64,000 nt of DNA from Limnohabitans sp. Hippo3 (GTDB lineage Bacteria > Pseudomonadota > Gammaproteobacteria > Burkholderiales > Burkholderiaceae_C), in contig NZ_NESF01000001.1 in assembly GCF_003063665.1 (NCBI RefSeq), positions 248,001 through 312,000 on the forward strand, given 5' to 3'. Shown here one piece after another: positions 16,148-25,409 of the stretch (position 1 is the first letter of the stretch; every line of letters starts with the position of its first letter). The notes under the pieces were generated by a model. The model saw nothing but the letters and a program-made list of their open reading frames with translations. It made no database searches and was not told the DNA's origin. The position numbers and the translations under genes are program-made.

Positions 16148-17015
16148 TCCTCGGTCCTTCTGGTGGATCGGTTTGTTGCTGTGCTCTGCCTTGGCACAGG
16201 CTGTGACGGTGCGTGACGACCGCCAGCAGGATATCGTGATCACCAAGCCGCCTGAGCGGATTGTGAGCCTCTTGCCGTCTCTGACCGAAACCGTTTGTGC
16301 GCTGGGCCAATGCCACAAGTTGGTCGGCTTGGACCGTTATTCCAACTGGCCCGAATCGGTGCGCCAGCTGCCGCGCATGGGTGGCGGTCTGGACCCCAGC
16401 ATGGAAGCGGTGGTGGCGCTACGCCCCGATCTTGTGCTGATGGCCACTTCGGCGCGGGGCGCCGAGCGCTTTCAAGCCCTGGGTTTGACCGTGCTGGTGC
16501 TGGAGCCGCGCACCCATGCCGATGCGCAGCGGGTGCTGCACACCGTGGCGCAGGCGCTGGGTGTGCCCAAAGCCCAAAGCGATGCCGTTTGGCGGCAGAT
16601 CGATGCGGGTGTGGTTGCGGCAGCGCAGTCTTTGCCGTCCCACGCCAAAGGGCAGAAAATTTACGTCGAAGTCAGCCCTGCGCCTTACGGTGCGAGCGAG
16701 TCGTCTTTCATTGGCGAGACACTCGCGCGTTTGGGCATGCGCAACATCTTGCCCGCCAGCTTGGGGCCTTTCCCCAAAATCAACCCCGAGTTCGTGGTGC
16801 GTGCCCAGCCCGATGTGATCATGGCCGGTGACAGCAGCCGCGCCAACATGGCGCAGCGACCCGGGTGGTCTCAGCTCAAGGCGTTCCAGTCGGGCAAGGT
16901 CTGCGCCTTTTCATCGGAAGAGTCCGACATGCTGGTGCGTGCGGGTCCGCGCATCGCCGAAGGTGCGCGCCTCATGGTGCAGTGTTTGCAGCGGACGGCG
17001 GGGGATAAGCCTTGA
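16140..17015 (+). CDS. btuF: Vitamin B12 ABC transporter, substrate-binding protein BtuF
   Basis: 291 residues. Signal peptide MRDPRSFWWIGLLLCSALAQA, then RIVSLLPSLTETVCALG and LVGLDRYSNWPESVRQLP, the standard start of BtuF, LRPDLVLMATSARGAERF in the middle and AQRPGWSQLKAFQSGKVCAF late. It captures cobalamin in the periplasm and delivers it to BtuCD. The ATG at 16140 lies inside the end of the preceding gene (8-nt overlap), and the TTG start of btuC overlaps its stop by 4 nt, so the genes are tightly coupled. Confidence 0.92.
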   Translation: MRDPRSFWWIGLLLCSALAQAVTVRDDRQQDIVITKPPERIVSLLPSLTETVCALGQCHKLVGLDRYSNWPESVRQLPRMGGGLDPSMEAVVALRPDLVLMATSARGAERFQALGLTVLVLEPRTHADAQRVLHTVAQALGVPKAQSDAVWRQIDAGVVAAAQSLPSHAKGQKIYVEVSPAPYGASESSFIGETLARLGMRNILPASLGPFPKINPEFVVRAQPDVIMAGDSSRANMAQRPGWSQLKAFQSGKVCAFSSEESDMLVRAGPRIAEGARLMVQCLQRTAGDKP

Positions 17016-18016
17016 GCCATTCCCCCAAGCCCTGGCTGCTGAGTCTGGTGCTGATGGTGCTGGGCGTGGTGGGCATCGCCTTGGGCAGTGCCATGGGCAG
17101 CACGGGTTGGGCGCCTTGGTGGTCGGACGTGCAAGACCCGATCACCTCGCAAATCGTGTGGGACATCCGTTTGCCCCGTTCTTTGGGGGCCTGGGCGGGC
17201 GGCGCTTTGCTGGGCTTGGCCGGGGCCTTGGCGCAAGGCTTGTTTCGCAACCCCTTGGCCGATCCTTATTTGTTGGGCAGTGCCTCGGGCGCGTCACTGG
17301 GCGTGGCCATTTACCTGAGCCTGTTTGGCGGCAGCGTGATGACCATGGGCTGGTGGGTCAAACTGGGCATGACGGGCGCTGCGTTCGTGGGTGCGGTACT
17401 GGCCGTGATGCTGACCTTGCTGCTGGCCCGAGGTGTGCAACACACCTTGCGCTTGTTGCTGGCGGGGGTGGTGGTGGGTGTGGTGCTCGGCGCCATCACC
17501 TCGTTTTTGAATTTGTGGCGGCCCGAGGTGTGGCAGGGCATGCAAGGCTTCATGCTGGGCTCCACAGGCTTCATGGCCTGGACCTCGTGTGTGTTGATGT
17601 GCGCGGTCTTGCTGTTGTGCGGGGCTTTGGCGGTGGTCATGGCGCGTGTGCTGGATGCCCTCACTTTGGGCGAAAACACCGCGCTCAGTCTGGGGGTGCC
17701 ATTGGCACAAGCCCGCGTGTGGTTGATCGCCGTGATCGCTTTAGCCACGGGGACGGCGGTGGCGCAAATGGGATTGATCGCATTTGTGGGCCTGGCTGCA
17801 CCCCATGTGGTGCGGGCGGTGGTGCTCGCCACGCACCGCTGGACGGTGGTGTTGGCCGCTTTGACGGGCGGTTGGCTGTTGTTGCTGGCGGACCTGCTGG
17901 CACGCGGCTTGATAGCGCCGCAGGAAATGCCAGTGGGTGTCCTCACGGCGGTGCTGGGCGGCGGTTATTTGCTGTGGCGCATGTCCCGCATCGCATCGGT
18001 TCGGGGGCTGTCATGA
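17012..18016 (+). CDS. btuC: Vitamin B12 ABC transporter, permease BtuC
   Basis: 334-residue FecCD/BtuC permease with about ten hydrophobic helices. Family motifs include LPRSLGAWAGGALLGLAGAL, FRNPLADPYLLGSASGASLG and GLIAFVGLAAPHVVR. A TTG start at 17012 overlaps the btuF stop (TTGA), with GGGGGATAAG as ribosome site; no nearby ATG keeps the first helix. The stop overlaps the btuD ATG by 4 nt. Forms the membrane channel of BtuCDF. Confidence 0.93.
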   Translation: MSHSPKPWLLSLVLMVLGVVGIALGSAMGSTGWAPWWSDVQDPITSQIVWDIRLPRSLGAWAGGALLGLAGALAQGLFRNPLADPYLLGSASGASLGVAIYLSLFGGSVMTMGWWVKLGMTGAAFVGAVLAVMLTLLLARGVQHTLRLLLAGVVVGVVLGAITSFLNLWRPEVWQGMQGFMLGSTGFMAWTSCVLMCAVLLLCGALAVVMARVLDALTLGENTALSLGVPLAQARVWLIAVIALATGTAVAQMGLIAFVGLAAPHVVRAVVLATHRWTVVLAALTGGWLLLLADLLARGLIAPQEMPVGVLTAVLGGGYLLWRMSRIASVRGLS

Positions 18017-18777
18017 ACGCCGCCTTGCAAGCGCTTGACCTGCGTGTTGACCTGGGTGGGCAAGAGGTGCTGCACGGGGTGAACTTGACCCTGCCCGCTG
18101 GCCGCTGGACCAGCATCGTGGGGCCCAACGGCGCTGGCAAATCTACCTTGCTCAAGGCTTTGTCTGGTTTGCTGCCGGCACAAGGCCAGGTGCATTGGTT
18201 TGGCCAACCCATGGCCGGTATCGCGCGGCGAGAGCGGGGGCAGCAGCTGTCGTGGTTGGGGCAGGGCGAGGGCGCCAGCGACGACTTGCGGGTGTCTGAT
18301 GTGGTCATGCTGGGACGGCTGCCTTTTCAGGATTGGTTGTCGGCGCCCAGTGCACTCGACCAGCAAATGGTCGAGTCGGCCCTGAAAGCCACCCAGGCCT
18401 GGGATTGGCGCGAGCGCACTTTGGGCCAGTTGTCGGGCGGTGAGCGCCAGCGGGTGTTACTGGCCCGCGCCTTGGCGGTCAATGCACCCATCATGCTGAT
18501 GGATGAACCACTGGCCAATCTGGACCCGCCGCATCAGGTGGACTGGCTGGAGCAGGTGCATTGCCTCTTGGCCCAAGGGACCACGGTGGTCAGCGTGCTG
18601 CACGAGATCGGCATGGCCTTGCACGCCGACGATGTGGTCGTGATGCAAGCCGGGCGGGTGGTGCACCATGGCGCCTGCGCCGACGAAGCCACACAGCGGG
18701 CCATCGAAGCGGTGTTTGACCAGCGCATCCGCATCGTGTCGGTAGACGGGCAAAGCGTGGCGCTGCCTCGGGTTTGA
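18013..18777 (+). CDS. btuD: Vitamin B12 ABC transporter, ATPase BtuD
   Basis: 254 residues. Walker A GPNGAGKST near residue 37, Q-loop region around LSWLGQGE, signature LSGGERQRVLLARAL, Walker B IMLMDEP and switch histidine in SVLHEIG. ATPase that powers BtuC. The frame is open far upstream through btuC, but only the ATG at 18013 (ATGA overlap with btuC) makes sense. cobQ starts 4 nt after its stop. Confidence 0.94.
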   Translation: MNAALQALDLRVDLGGQEVLHGVNLTLPAGRWTSIVGPNGAGKSTLLKALSGLLPAQGQVHWFGQPMAGIARRERGQQLSWLGQGEGASDDLRVSDVVMLGRLPFQDWLSAPSALDQQMVESALKATQAWDWRERTLGQLSGGERQRVLLARALAVNAPIMLMDEPLANLDPPHQVDWLEQVHCLLAQGTTVVSVLHEIGMALHADDVVVMQAGRVVHHGACADEATQRAIEAVFDQRIRIVSVDGQSVALPRV

Positions 18778-18781
18778 TGCC

Positions 18782-20275
18782 ATGAACGCACCGCACAAAG
18801 CACGTTGCATCATGGTGCTGGGCACCTCCAGTGGTGCGGGCAAAAGCTGGTTGACCACCGCGCTGTGTCGCCATTACGCCCGTCAGGGCCTCAAAGTCGC
18901 GCCTTTCAAAGCCCAGAACATGAGCAACAACGCCCGCGTGGTGGCCAGTTCCAGCGGCTTGGGCGAGATCGGCAGCGCACAATATTTTCAGGCGCTGGCG
19001 GCCCAAGCCGAGCCCGATGTACGCATGAACCCGCTGCTGCTCAAGCCCGAGGCCGACACGCGCAGCCAGGTGGTGTTGCTCGGGCAAGTGCATCCTGAAC
19101 TGACTGAAACCCCTTGGCACGAGCGCAGCGAAAAAGTCTGGCCACACATTGCGCAGGCACTGGACGAACTGATCGCAGAAAACGATGTGGTCGTGATCGA
19201 AGGCGCGGGCTCGCCCGCCGAGATCAACCTGATGGCCAGCGACATCGTCAACCTGCGCGTGGCACGCCACGCCAACGCCCAATGCCTGTTGGTGACCGAC
19301 ATCGACAAAGGCGGGGCCTTTGCCCACCTGTATGGCACCTGGGCATTGCTGCCGCCAGAAGACCAGCAACGCATCACAGGCTTTGTGCTCAACAAGTTCC
19401 GTGGCGATGCCAGTTTGCTGGCCCCCGCCCCCGAGCTGCTCCAGGACTTGACGGGTGTGCCCACCGTCGCCGTCTTGCCCATGTGGTGGCAGCACGGCTT
19501 GCCCGAAGAAGATGGCGTGTTTGACGACCGCAGCCGTGCCAACGGGGCGGTGACCAAAACCGTGGCCGTGATCGCATACCCGCGCATCAGCAACCTGGAC
19601 GAGTTTCAACCGCTCAAAAATGTGCCCGGCGTGCGCCTGCTTTGGGCCCGCAGCCCGGCCGATCTGGCTGGCTTGCACACCAGTGACTGGGTCATCTTGC
19701 CCGGCAGCAAACACACCAGCAGCGACTTGGCCTGGCTGCGCCAGCAAGGGCTGGACGCGGCCATCGCGCAGCATGCGCAGCGCGGTGGTGCGGTGCTGGG
19801 CATTTGTGGTGGCTTGCAAATGCTGGGCGAAGCGCTGATCGACACCCATGGCATCGATGGCAACGCACCGGGTCTGGGTCTGCTGCCGCTGGTGACTCAG
19901 TTCGCGCCGGACAAGACGGTGACCCAAACCGTGTCACGCTTTGGCCCGCTGAAAGGGGCTTGGGCTGCATTGAGTGGCATCGAGGTCGCAGGCTATGAAA
20001 TCCACCATGGCCAGACGCAGGGGCACAGCGCCATGCTGGCAGCAGGCACAGTTCTGCGTGAAGTTTTGCCAGGCTTGGCGTGGCAAAGTGGCAGCGGTCA
20101 GGTGTTGGGCACCTATTTGCACGGGCTGTTGGAATGCCCGGCTGTACTTCAAGCCTTGTTCGGCGCTGGGGTGCCGACGCTCGAAACGGTGTTCGACGGC
20201 TTGGCAGATTTCATTGAACAGCACATCGATCCCGCCGTCTTGCAGCGGCTGATTCAAGACCCCACCGCCCGGTAA
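18782..20275 (+). CDS. cobQ: Cobyric acid synthase CobQ
   Basis: 497 residues. Amidates adenosylcobyrinic acid a,c-diamide at side chains b, d, e and g, using glutamine and ATP. The N-terminal dethiobiotin-synthetase-like domain has a P-loop GTSSGAGKSW and KVAPFKAQNMSNN, a CobQ hallmark. The C-terminal class I glutaminase domain carries LGICGG (nucleophile Cys342) and a late GYEIHHGQT. It directly follows btuD; with no other corrin genes in the window it may serve salvage of imported precursors or work with biosynthesis genes elsewhere. Confidence 0.95.
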   Translation: MNAPHKARCIMVLGTSSGAGKSWLTTALCRHYARQGLKVAPFKAQNMSNNARVVASSSGLGEIGSAQYFQALAAQAEPDVRMNPLLLKPEADTRSQVVLLGQVHPELTETPWHERSEKVWPHIAQALDELIAENDVVVIEGAGSPAEINLMASDIVNLRVARHANAQCLLVTDIDKGGAFAHLYGTWALLPPEDQQRITGFVLNKFRGDASLLAPAPELLQDLTGVPTVAVLPMWWQHGLPEEDGVFDDRSRANGAVTKTVAVIAYPRISNLDEFQPLKNVPGVRLLWARSPADLAGLHTSDWVILPGSKHTSSDLAWLRQQGLDAAIAQHAQRGGAVLGICGGLQMLGEALIDTHGIDGNAPGLGLLPLVTQFAPDKTVTQTVSRFGPLKGAWAALSGIEVAGYEIHHGQTQGHSAMLAAGTVLREVLPGLAWQSGSGQVLGTYLHGLLECPAVLQALFGAGVPTLETVFDGLADFIEQHIDPAVLQRLIQDPTAR

Positions 20276-20278
20276 AAT
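20273..20278 (+). promoter_or_regulatory. -10 element at the end of cobQ, for the glutaredoxin gene
   Basis: TAAAAT overlaps the cobQ stop and ends only 7 nt before the glutaredoxin ATG at 20286, so a start of transcription here would give a leader of 0-2 nt. The -35 candidate CTGATT at 18 bp is weak. Confidence 0.4.
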
Positions 20279-20285
20279 CAGAACC

Positions 20286-20528
20286 ATGGAACTCAAAATC
20301 GTCGTCTACTCCAAGTCCGCATGCCCCCAATGCGAGTCCGCCAAAATGCTGCTCAAAACCAAGTCGCTGGCTTTTGAAGAAATCAAGATCGATGGCGAAG
20401 CCGAGCGCATGGCGTTTTACGAAAAATGCGGCCCTTCGGTCCGCCAGATGCCCCAGATTTTCATCAACGACCAGCGCGTGGGTGGCCTGGCCGGCTTGCA
20501 GGCGGCCTTGGTTCAACTCGGGCGCTGA
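20286..20528 (+). CDS. Glutaredoxin-family protein
   Basis: 80 residues. Thioredoxin fold with active site CPQC (Cys13, Cys16), the cis-proline segment VRQMPQIFIN and a C-terminal GGLAGLQAAL, all as in glutaredoxins. A cytoplasmic dithiol-disulfide oxidoreductase that likely uses glutathione. It starts 10 nt after cobQ and may also have its own promoter (TAAAAT at 20273). Confidence 0.88.
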   Translation: MELKIVVYSKSACPQCESAKMLLKTKSLAFEEIKIDGEAERMAFYEKCGPSVRQMPQIFINDQRVGGLAGLQAALVQLGR

Positions 20529-20536
20529 GACCCGCA

Positions 20537-20575
20537 AGCCCTGACCTCGACGCCAGCACCCGCTGCGTCAGGGCT
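20537..20575 (+). terminator. Possible hairpin after the glutaredoxin gene
   Basis: AGCCCTGAC and GTCAGGGCT pair perfectly around a 21-nt loop, 9 nt after the stop. There is no U tract, so termination is uncertain. Confidence 0.35.
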
Positions 20576-20661
20576 GCGAACTGTGTGCTGGCGAACCGTT
20601 CATGATGAACGCTTGATCAATGATGGTGCCTTGGCAGGTGCCGTGCATTTCAGGAGTTCTC

Positions 20662-21264
20662 ATGTCCAAAGTTCTGGTTCTTTACTATTCCACTTACGGT
20701 CACCTGGAGACCATGGCGCAGGCCGTGGCCGAGGGCGCTCGGTCAACAGGGGCGCAAGTTGATCTGAAGCGGGTCGCGGAAACCGTGCCGTTGGCGATTG
20801 CCCAAAGCGGTCATTTCAAGCTGGATCAGGCCGCACCCGTGGCCACAGTGGCGGAGCTGGAAAACTACGACGCCATCGTTGTCGGTGCGCCCACACGGTT
20901 TGGCCGGATGCCTGCTCAAATGGCCAGCTTTCTGGACCAGGCGGGTGGTCTGTGGGCACGCGGGGCCTTGCATGGCAAGGTGGGCGGCGCCTTCACATCG
21001 ACGGCCACGCAGCACGGCGGGCAAGAGGTGACCCTGTTTTCCATCATCACCAACCTGATGCACTTTGGTATGGTCATCGTGGGCTTGCCCTACAGCCACC
21101 AAGGACAAATGAGTCTGGACGAAATTGTGGGTGGCACGCCCTATGGGGCCACGACCATTGCTGGCGGCAAAGGAGAACGCCAACCCAGCAAGATAGAGCT
21201 GGAGGGTGCACGCCATCAAGGCCTGTTGATCGCGCAAACAGCCAACAAGTTATTTGGCACCTGA
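20662..21264 (+). CDS. wrbA: NAD(P)H:quinone oxidoreductase, WrbA family
   Basis: 200-residue flavodoxin-fold protein. FMN phosphate-binding segment [19 protein letters not shown] at the N-terminus, then [20 protein letters not shown] and [10 protein letters not shown], all WrbA hallmarks. Two-electron reduction of quinones, protecting against oxidative stress; cytoplasmic. ATG 20662 has CAGGAG 7 nt upstream. fumC follows about 58 nt later on the same strand. Confidence 0.93.
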   Translation: MSKVLVLYYSTYGHLETMAQAVAEGARSTGAQVDLKRVAETVPLAIAQSGHFKLDQAAPVATVAELENYDAIVVGAPTRFGRMPAQMASFLDQAGGLWARGALHGKVGGAFTSTATQHGGQEVTLFSIITNLMHFGMVIVGLPYSHQGQMSLDEIVGGTPYGATTIAGGKGERQPSKIELEGARHQGLLIAQTANKLFGT

Positions 21265-21322
21265 GGGGCATCGACTTCTCAAGGCCTGTGTGCTGCATTG
21301 CGGCACGAAATCGAGGACGCTG

Positions 21323-22744
21323 ATGACATCGCAAAGACAGGAGTTCGACCCCTTGGGCCCTGTGCTGGTCGACTCGGATCGCTTGTGGGGGGCGCAAACT
21401 CAGCGCGCCCTCTTGCACTTCAACATCTCCAGTGAACGGATGCCTGTGGAACTGATCCACGCCTTGGCTTCGGTCAAACGGTCTTGCGCCAAGGTCAATG
21501 GTGACCTGGGACTTTTGCCGATGCACAAAGTGCGCAGCATCATGGTAACGACCGAAGAAATCATGGCGGGCACGCACGATGCCGAGTTCCCGCTGTCGGT
21601 CTGGCAAACCGGCTCTGGCACACAGACCCACATGAACATGAATGAGGTCCTTGCCAATCGCGCATCCGAGCATTTGGCAGGCCCTCGTGGTCCAGAGCGG
21701 CTGGTCCATCCCAACGACGATGTGAATTTGGGGCAATCGTCCAACGATGTGTTTCCAACGGCCCTGCATGTGGCTGCGGCTTTGGGCATTTCGACACACG
21801 TGTTGCCCGCGCTGGACGAGCTGCAGGGCAGCCTGCAGGAGAAATCACAGGCTTTCTCGGGCATCGTCAAGCTGGGCAGGACACACCTGCAAGATGCCAC
21901 GCCGATCACGCTGGGACAGGAGTTTTCAGGTTATGCCGCGCAATTGGCCAACGCCCGCCAGCTGATCCAGGGCGCGCTGAGCTGGCTTTACCCATTGGCC
22001 ATCGGCGGCACGGCGGTCGGAACAGGCCTGAACACCCACCCGCAATTTGGCCCACGTGTGGCGGCCGAGTTGGCGCGGGTGCACCACATGCCCTTTGAGA
22101 GTGCCGACAACAAGTTCGCAGCCTTGGCTGCACACGATGCTTTGGTGGCAACGCATGGCATGCTCAAAACGCTGGCCATTGCGTTAACCAAGATCGCCAA
22201 CGACATTCGATGGCTGGCTTCAGGCCCGAGATCGGGTTTGGGCGAAATCACCATCCCGGACAATGAGCCCGGCAGCTCCATGATGCCCGGCAAGGTCAAC
22301 CCCACCCAATGCGAAGCATTGACCATGCTGTGTGCCCAAGTGATGGGCAACGATGTGGCCATGGGCATCGGCGCGGCGTCCGGGCATTTCGAGCTCAACG
22401 TCTACAAACCGCTGTTGGCCCACAACCTGCTGCAGAGCATTCGTCTGTTGGCCGACGGCATGCGCAGTTTCGACCAGTATTGCGTGCGGGGTATCCAGCC
22501 CGATGTTGAACGCATCGATGCGCACCTGAAAAAATCCTTGATGCTGGTGACCGCCTTGGTCCCGCACCTGGGCTATGACCGATCGGCAGAGATTGCCAAG
22601 TGGGCTTTGAAGAATGGCAGCTCACTCACCGAGGCCGCGCTCTCGCTGGGCTACGCCAGTCAGGCGCAATTGGATCTTTGGCTTCAGCCCGCGTCGATGC
22701 TGGGGCCCATGCCAAGCCACGCCAACCCGTCACCTGACACCTGA
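21323..22744 (+). CDS. fumC: Class II fumarate hydratase
   Basis: 473 residues. Interconverts fumarate and malate in the TCA cycle without an iron-sulfur cluster, so it works under oxidative stress. Conserved superfamily regions visible: [36 protein letters not shown] and the catalytic loop [19 protein letters not shown] 21323 has CGAGGAC just upstream. It follows wrbA and converges with the RNB ribonuclease gene. Confidence 0.94.
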   Translation: MTSQRQEFDPLGPVLVDSDRLWGAQTQRALLHFNISSERMPVELIHALASVKRSCAKVNGDLGLLPMHKVRSIMVTTEEIMAGTHDAEFPLSVWQTGSGTQTHMNMNEVLANRASEHLAGPRGPERLVHPNDDVNLGQSSNDVFPTALHVAAALGISTHVLPALDELQGSLQEKSQAFSGIVKLGRTHLQDATPITLGQEFSGYAAQLANARQLIQGALSWLYPLAIGGTAVGTGLNTHPQFGPRVAAELARVHHMPFESADNKFAALAAHDALVATHGMLKTLAIALTKIANDIRWLASGPRSGLGEITIPDNEPGSSMMPGKVNPTQCEALTMLCAQVMGNDVAMGIGAASGHFELNVYKPLLAHNLLQSIRLLADGMRSFDQYCVRGIQPDVERIDAHLKKSLMLVTALVPHLGYDRSAEIAKWALKNGSSLTEAALSLGYASQAQLDLWLQPASMLGPMPSHANPSPDT

Positions 22745-22784
22745 AACGCACCAGATCAAACGCCGTGGTGCTGCGCGGACTGCA

Positions 22785-24257
22785 TCAATGCACCAGCACA
22801 AAATCAATGAACCCGCGCTCGACCGAGGTGAAGACCAGCTTGACGGTCACCGCCTGGCCAACCCTCAGCTCAGGCAGTGGGCCCGTGAGCCGACCTTCTG
22901 CCGGAGGTTGAAGGATGCGGACCCAAACGCCGTGGTCCCCCAGGCCAGTCACCAAACCACTGAAACGCTCGCCCACATGGGAGTGCAGCAACAAGGCGGC
23001 CTCGGATTTGCGAACTTGGCGTTCCACTTTCTGGGCGGCATCTTCTTGCGCTGTGCAGTGCGACGCCAGATCGGCCAATTCGGCATGGGCGTAAGCGGGC
23101 TTGGCGTTGTTCAGCACCGACTTGATCAGCCGCTGAGTGATCAGATCGGGAAAGCGCCGATTGGGCGCGGTCGAATGCATGTAGTCGTGCACGGCCAAAC
23201 CGAAATGGCCGATCGGGACATGGCCGGGGCGTTCCACCACGTATTCGCCAGAGCCCATGAGTTTCACGATGACCAGTGACAGGTCGGGAAACCGCAGCGG
23301 GTCCCGCTTGTGCTGGTTGGCCAAAAAGGCTTCCAGGGCTTGTCCGTCGGGTTCGTTCGGCAATGTGACCCCGTACTCTTGTGCCACCTGCACAATGCGC
23401 AGCCAACGCTCGGGGGAGCGCACTACGCGGCGCAGCGATGCACGGCCGTGGGTCGCCAGAAAACGGGCGGTGCTGCGATTGGTGGCGATCATGAATTCTT
23501 CGATCAACTGCCTGGCCCGATTGTGTGGCTGCTGTTGAATGTCCGTGATCCGGTCGCCATCGAACAGCGCTTTGGGCTGAAAAGTTTCGAATTCCAGCGA
23601 ACCTTCTGCACGCCGCAAGACCCTGAGTTTTTGCGCCAACTCGTCTTGCAGGCGCAGCTGAACCTGCATGCCCTTGACCCGGCGAGCGGGCTCCGGCAAA
23701 TCGCCTTCACCCACCAGCCACGCCGAAACGGCGTCGTAAGCCAGCTGCGCCTTGTTGCGCACCCGCGCCCGATAGATCGACGATTCCAGCAAGACCCCGT
23801 CCTCGCTGAAAGCCATTTCAACCACCACAGCCAAACGGTCTTCGTCCTGATTGAGGGAGGTCAGATCGGTGCACAGCCGCTCAGGCAACATCGGAAAGAT
23901 CAGGGCCGAGGTGTAGACCGATGTGGTGTTTTGGCGCGCATGTTCATCGATGGGCGTGCCTTTTTTCACCAACGCATCGACATCGGCAATGGCCACATGA
24001 ACCCGGATCTTGCCTTGGTGTAGCGGCTCGATCACGGTCAATTGGTCCAGGTCACGCGAATCGTCGTTGTCGATCGAGCACCACAGCCATCCGGTGAGGT
24101 TCTGGACAGCCTCGTCAGACTCGGTGGCAGGGCCTTTGAGCGAGGCGACCTGTCGCTGTACCGCGTGTGAAAACTCCGGCTCCAGTCCTCTGCTGAACAT
24201 GGCCCAGGTGGCGATGGTCGAAAGGTTGGCCCTGTGGTTGGACAGGATGTGGCGCAT
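22785..24257 (-). CDS. RNB-domain (RNase II-like) ribonuclease lacking cold-shock domains
   Basis: 490 residues, shorter than E. coli RNase II (644) or RNase R (about 800). After about 55 N-terminal residues with no obvious cold-shock domain comes the RNB domain, beginning SIDNDDSRDLDQLT. Three of the four active-site aspartates align (Asp63, Asp69, Asp71), while the fourth is Gln72. The conserved HSTAPNRRFPDLITQ segment near residue 380 and a C-terminal S1-like domain (SGLVTGLGDHGVWVRI) are present. Likely 3'-5' exoribonuclease of the VacB/DrII-type subfamily. The frame continues upstream to 25397 only as antisense of the dioxygenase gene; ATG 24257 fits best. Confidence 0.85.
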   Translation of the reverse strand: MRHILSNHRANLSTIATWAMFSRGLEPEFSHAVQRQVASLKGPATESDEAVQNLTGWLWCSIDNDDSRDLDQLTVIEPLHQGKIRVHVAIADVDALVKKGTPIDEHARQNTTSVYTSALIFPMLPERLCTDLTSLNQDEDRLAVVVEMAFSEDGVLLESSIYRARVRNKAQLAYDAVSAWLVGEGDLPEPARRVKGMQVQLRLQDELAQKLRVLRRAEGSLEFETFQPKALFDGDRITDIQQQPHNRARQLIEEFMIATNRSTARFLATHGRASLRRVVRSPERWLRIVQVAQEYGVTLPNEPDGQALEAFLANQHKRDPLRFPDLSLVIVKLMGSGEYVVERPGHVPIGHFGLAVHDYMHSTAPNRRFPDLITQRLIKSVLNNAKPAYAHAELADLASHCTAQEDAAQKVERQVRKSEAALLLHSHVGERFSGLVTGLGDHGVWVRILQPPAEGRLTGPLPELRVGQAVTVKLVFTSVERGFIDFVLVH

Positions 24258-24401
24258 GAGGAGCCTTTCCGGGTATTGTCCCATTCTGCGCCTCTTGTGG
24301 GGATGAACACTGTTCGCAAAGCCTCTTTGGCGTGCCCGGTAAACTTGTTCTTGTGGTGCGCAAAAGGTCATCTGCGGCCAACACCGACCTGAAAGGACAA
24401 C

Positions 24402-25385
24402 ATGAGCCTGATACTCAAACAAACGATCACCGGGCCTGCGGCCTGGAAGGGTGCCGACATGGTGGGGGACACCTCTTGGTTGCATCACTTGTCGGCGGAG
24501 GTGATCGCAACGCTGGATGCCGCACTGGCCCATGTCAAAGCCCAAGGGCTGACGTTTCCGAATTTTTCCCGCGAAGACTTTCCAATTGGCGACTGGGCAC
24601 AAGCCCTGAAGGCGCACAGCGACGAGCTGGAAAACGGCCGGGGCTTTCTGGTGCTGCGCGGCCTGCCTGTGGAGCGCTACAGCGAAGAAGACATCCAGAT
24701 TCTCTACTACGGCATGGGTCTGCACATGGGCGTGCCTGTGCGGCAAAACCCCAAGGGCGACTTGCTGGGCGTGGTCATGAATGTGGGCGATGTGACGAAA
24801 AAAACCACCCGCGTTTACGAAACCAACCTGTATTTGCCTTACCACTCGGACCCGTCGGACGTGGTGGGCCTTTTGTGTCTGCGCAAGGCCAAGCAGGGGG
24901 GCTTGAGCAGCTTGGTGAGCGTGGCCGCGATCTACAACGAGATCCTGCAACACCACCCCGAGTACCTGGGTCTGTATTACCGCACCTGGTATTTTTCGCA
25001 CCTGTGCGAGGACCTGCCCAGCTTGTCGCCCATCTTCAGCCACCACCAGGGCAAGCTCAGCTGCCGTTACCTGCGCCAGTACATCGAACTGGGCCATGAG
25101 ATCCGCCAGCTGCCCTTGTCGAAGGTCGAAATCGAAGCGCTCGATCTGTTTGATGACATCATGCACCGCGAGGATTTCCGCCTCAGCATGATGCTGGAGC
25201 CCGGTGACCTGCAGTTTGCCAACAACTATGCGGTGCTCCACTCGCGCAATGAGTTTGAAGACCACGGCGTCCACGAACTCAACCGCAAAATGCTGCGCCT
25301 GTGGGTCAAGATGCCCAATGCGCGGACCTTGGCGCCGGAGTTTCCAGGTCGTAACGGGTTCCCGGCACCTGTAGCACTCGCCTGA
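24402..25385 (+). CDS. TauD/TfdA-family Fe(II)/2-oxoglutarate dioxygenase
   Basis: 327 residues. The iron-binding facial triad is visible as His148-x-Asp150 (YHSDPSD) and distal His280 (NNYAVLHSRNEF), with Arg295/Arg299 (NRKMLRLW) placed to bind 2-oxoglutarate. N-terminal RGFLVLRGLPVERY is common in this family. Such enzymes hydroxylate small substrates, for example taurine, carnitine precursors or sulfonates; the substrate cannot be told. It is divergent from the ribonuclease gene and convergent with the DUF2894 gene, so it stands alone. Confidence 0.85.
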   Translation: MSLILKQTITGPAAWKGADMVGDTSWLHHLSAEVIATLDAALAHVKAQGLTFPNFSREDFPIGDWAQALKAHSDELENGRGFLVLRGLPVERYSEEDIQILYYGMGLHMGVPVRQNPKGDLLGVVMNVGDVTKKTTRVYETNLYLPYHSDPSDVVGLLCLRKAKQGGLSSLVSVAAIYNEILQHHPEYLGLYYRTWYFSHLCEDLPSLSPIFSHHQGKLSCRYLRQYIELGHEIRQLPLSKVEIEALDLFDDIMHREDFRLSMMLEPGDLQFANNYAVLHSRNEFEDHGVHELNRKMLRLWVKMPNARTLAPEFPGRNGFPAPVALA

Positions 25386-25409
25386 TGGGTCCGCCAAAGA
25401 CCCTCTGAC

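Noticed and set aside
16828..18012. Open frame continuing upstream of btuD through btuC and the end of btuF
   Set aside because: btuC is clearly coded in another frame; the btuD start at 18013 (ATGA overlap) explains the only real protein here.
24258..25397. N-terminal extension of the RNB ribonuclease that could hold missing cold-shock domains
   Set aside because: The extension is antisense to the dioxygenase gene and contains no OB-fold pattern.
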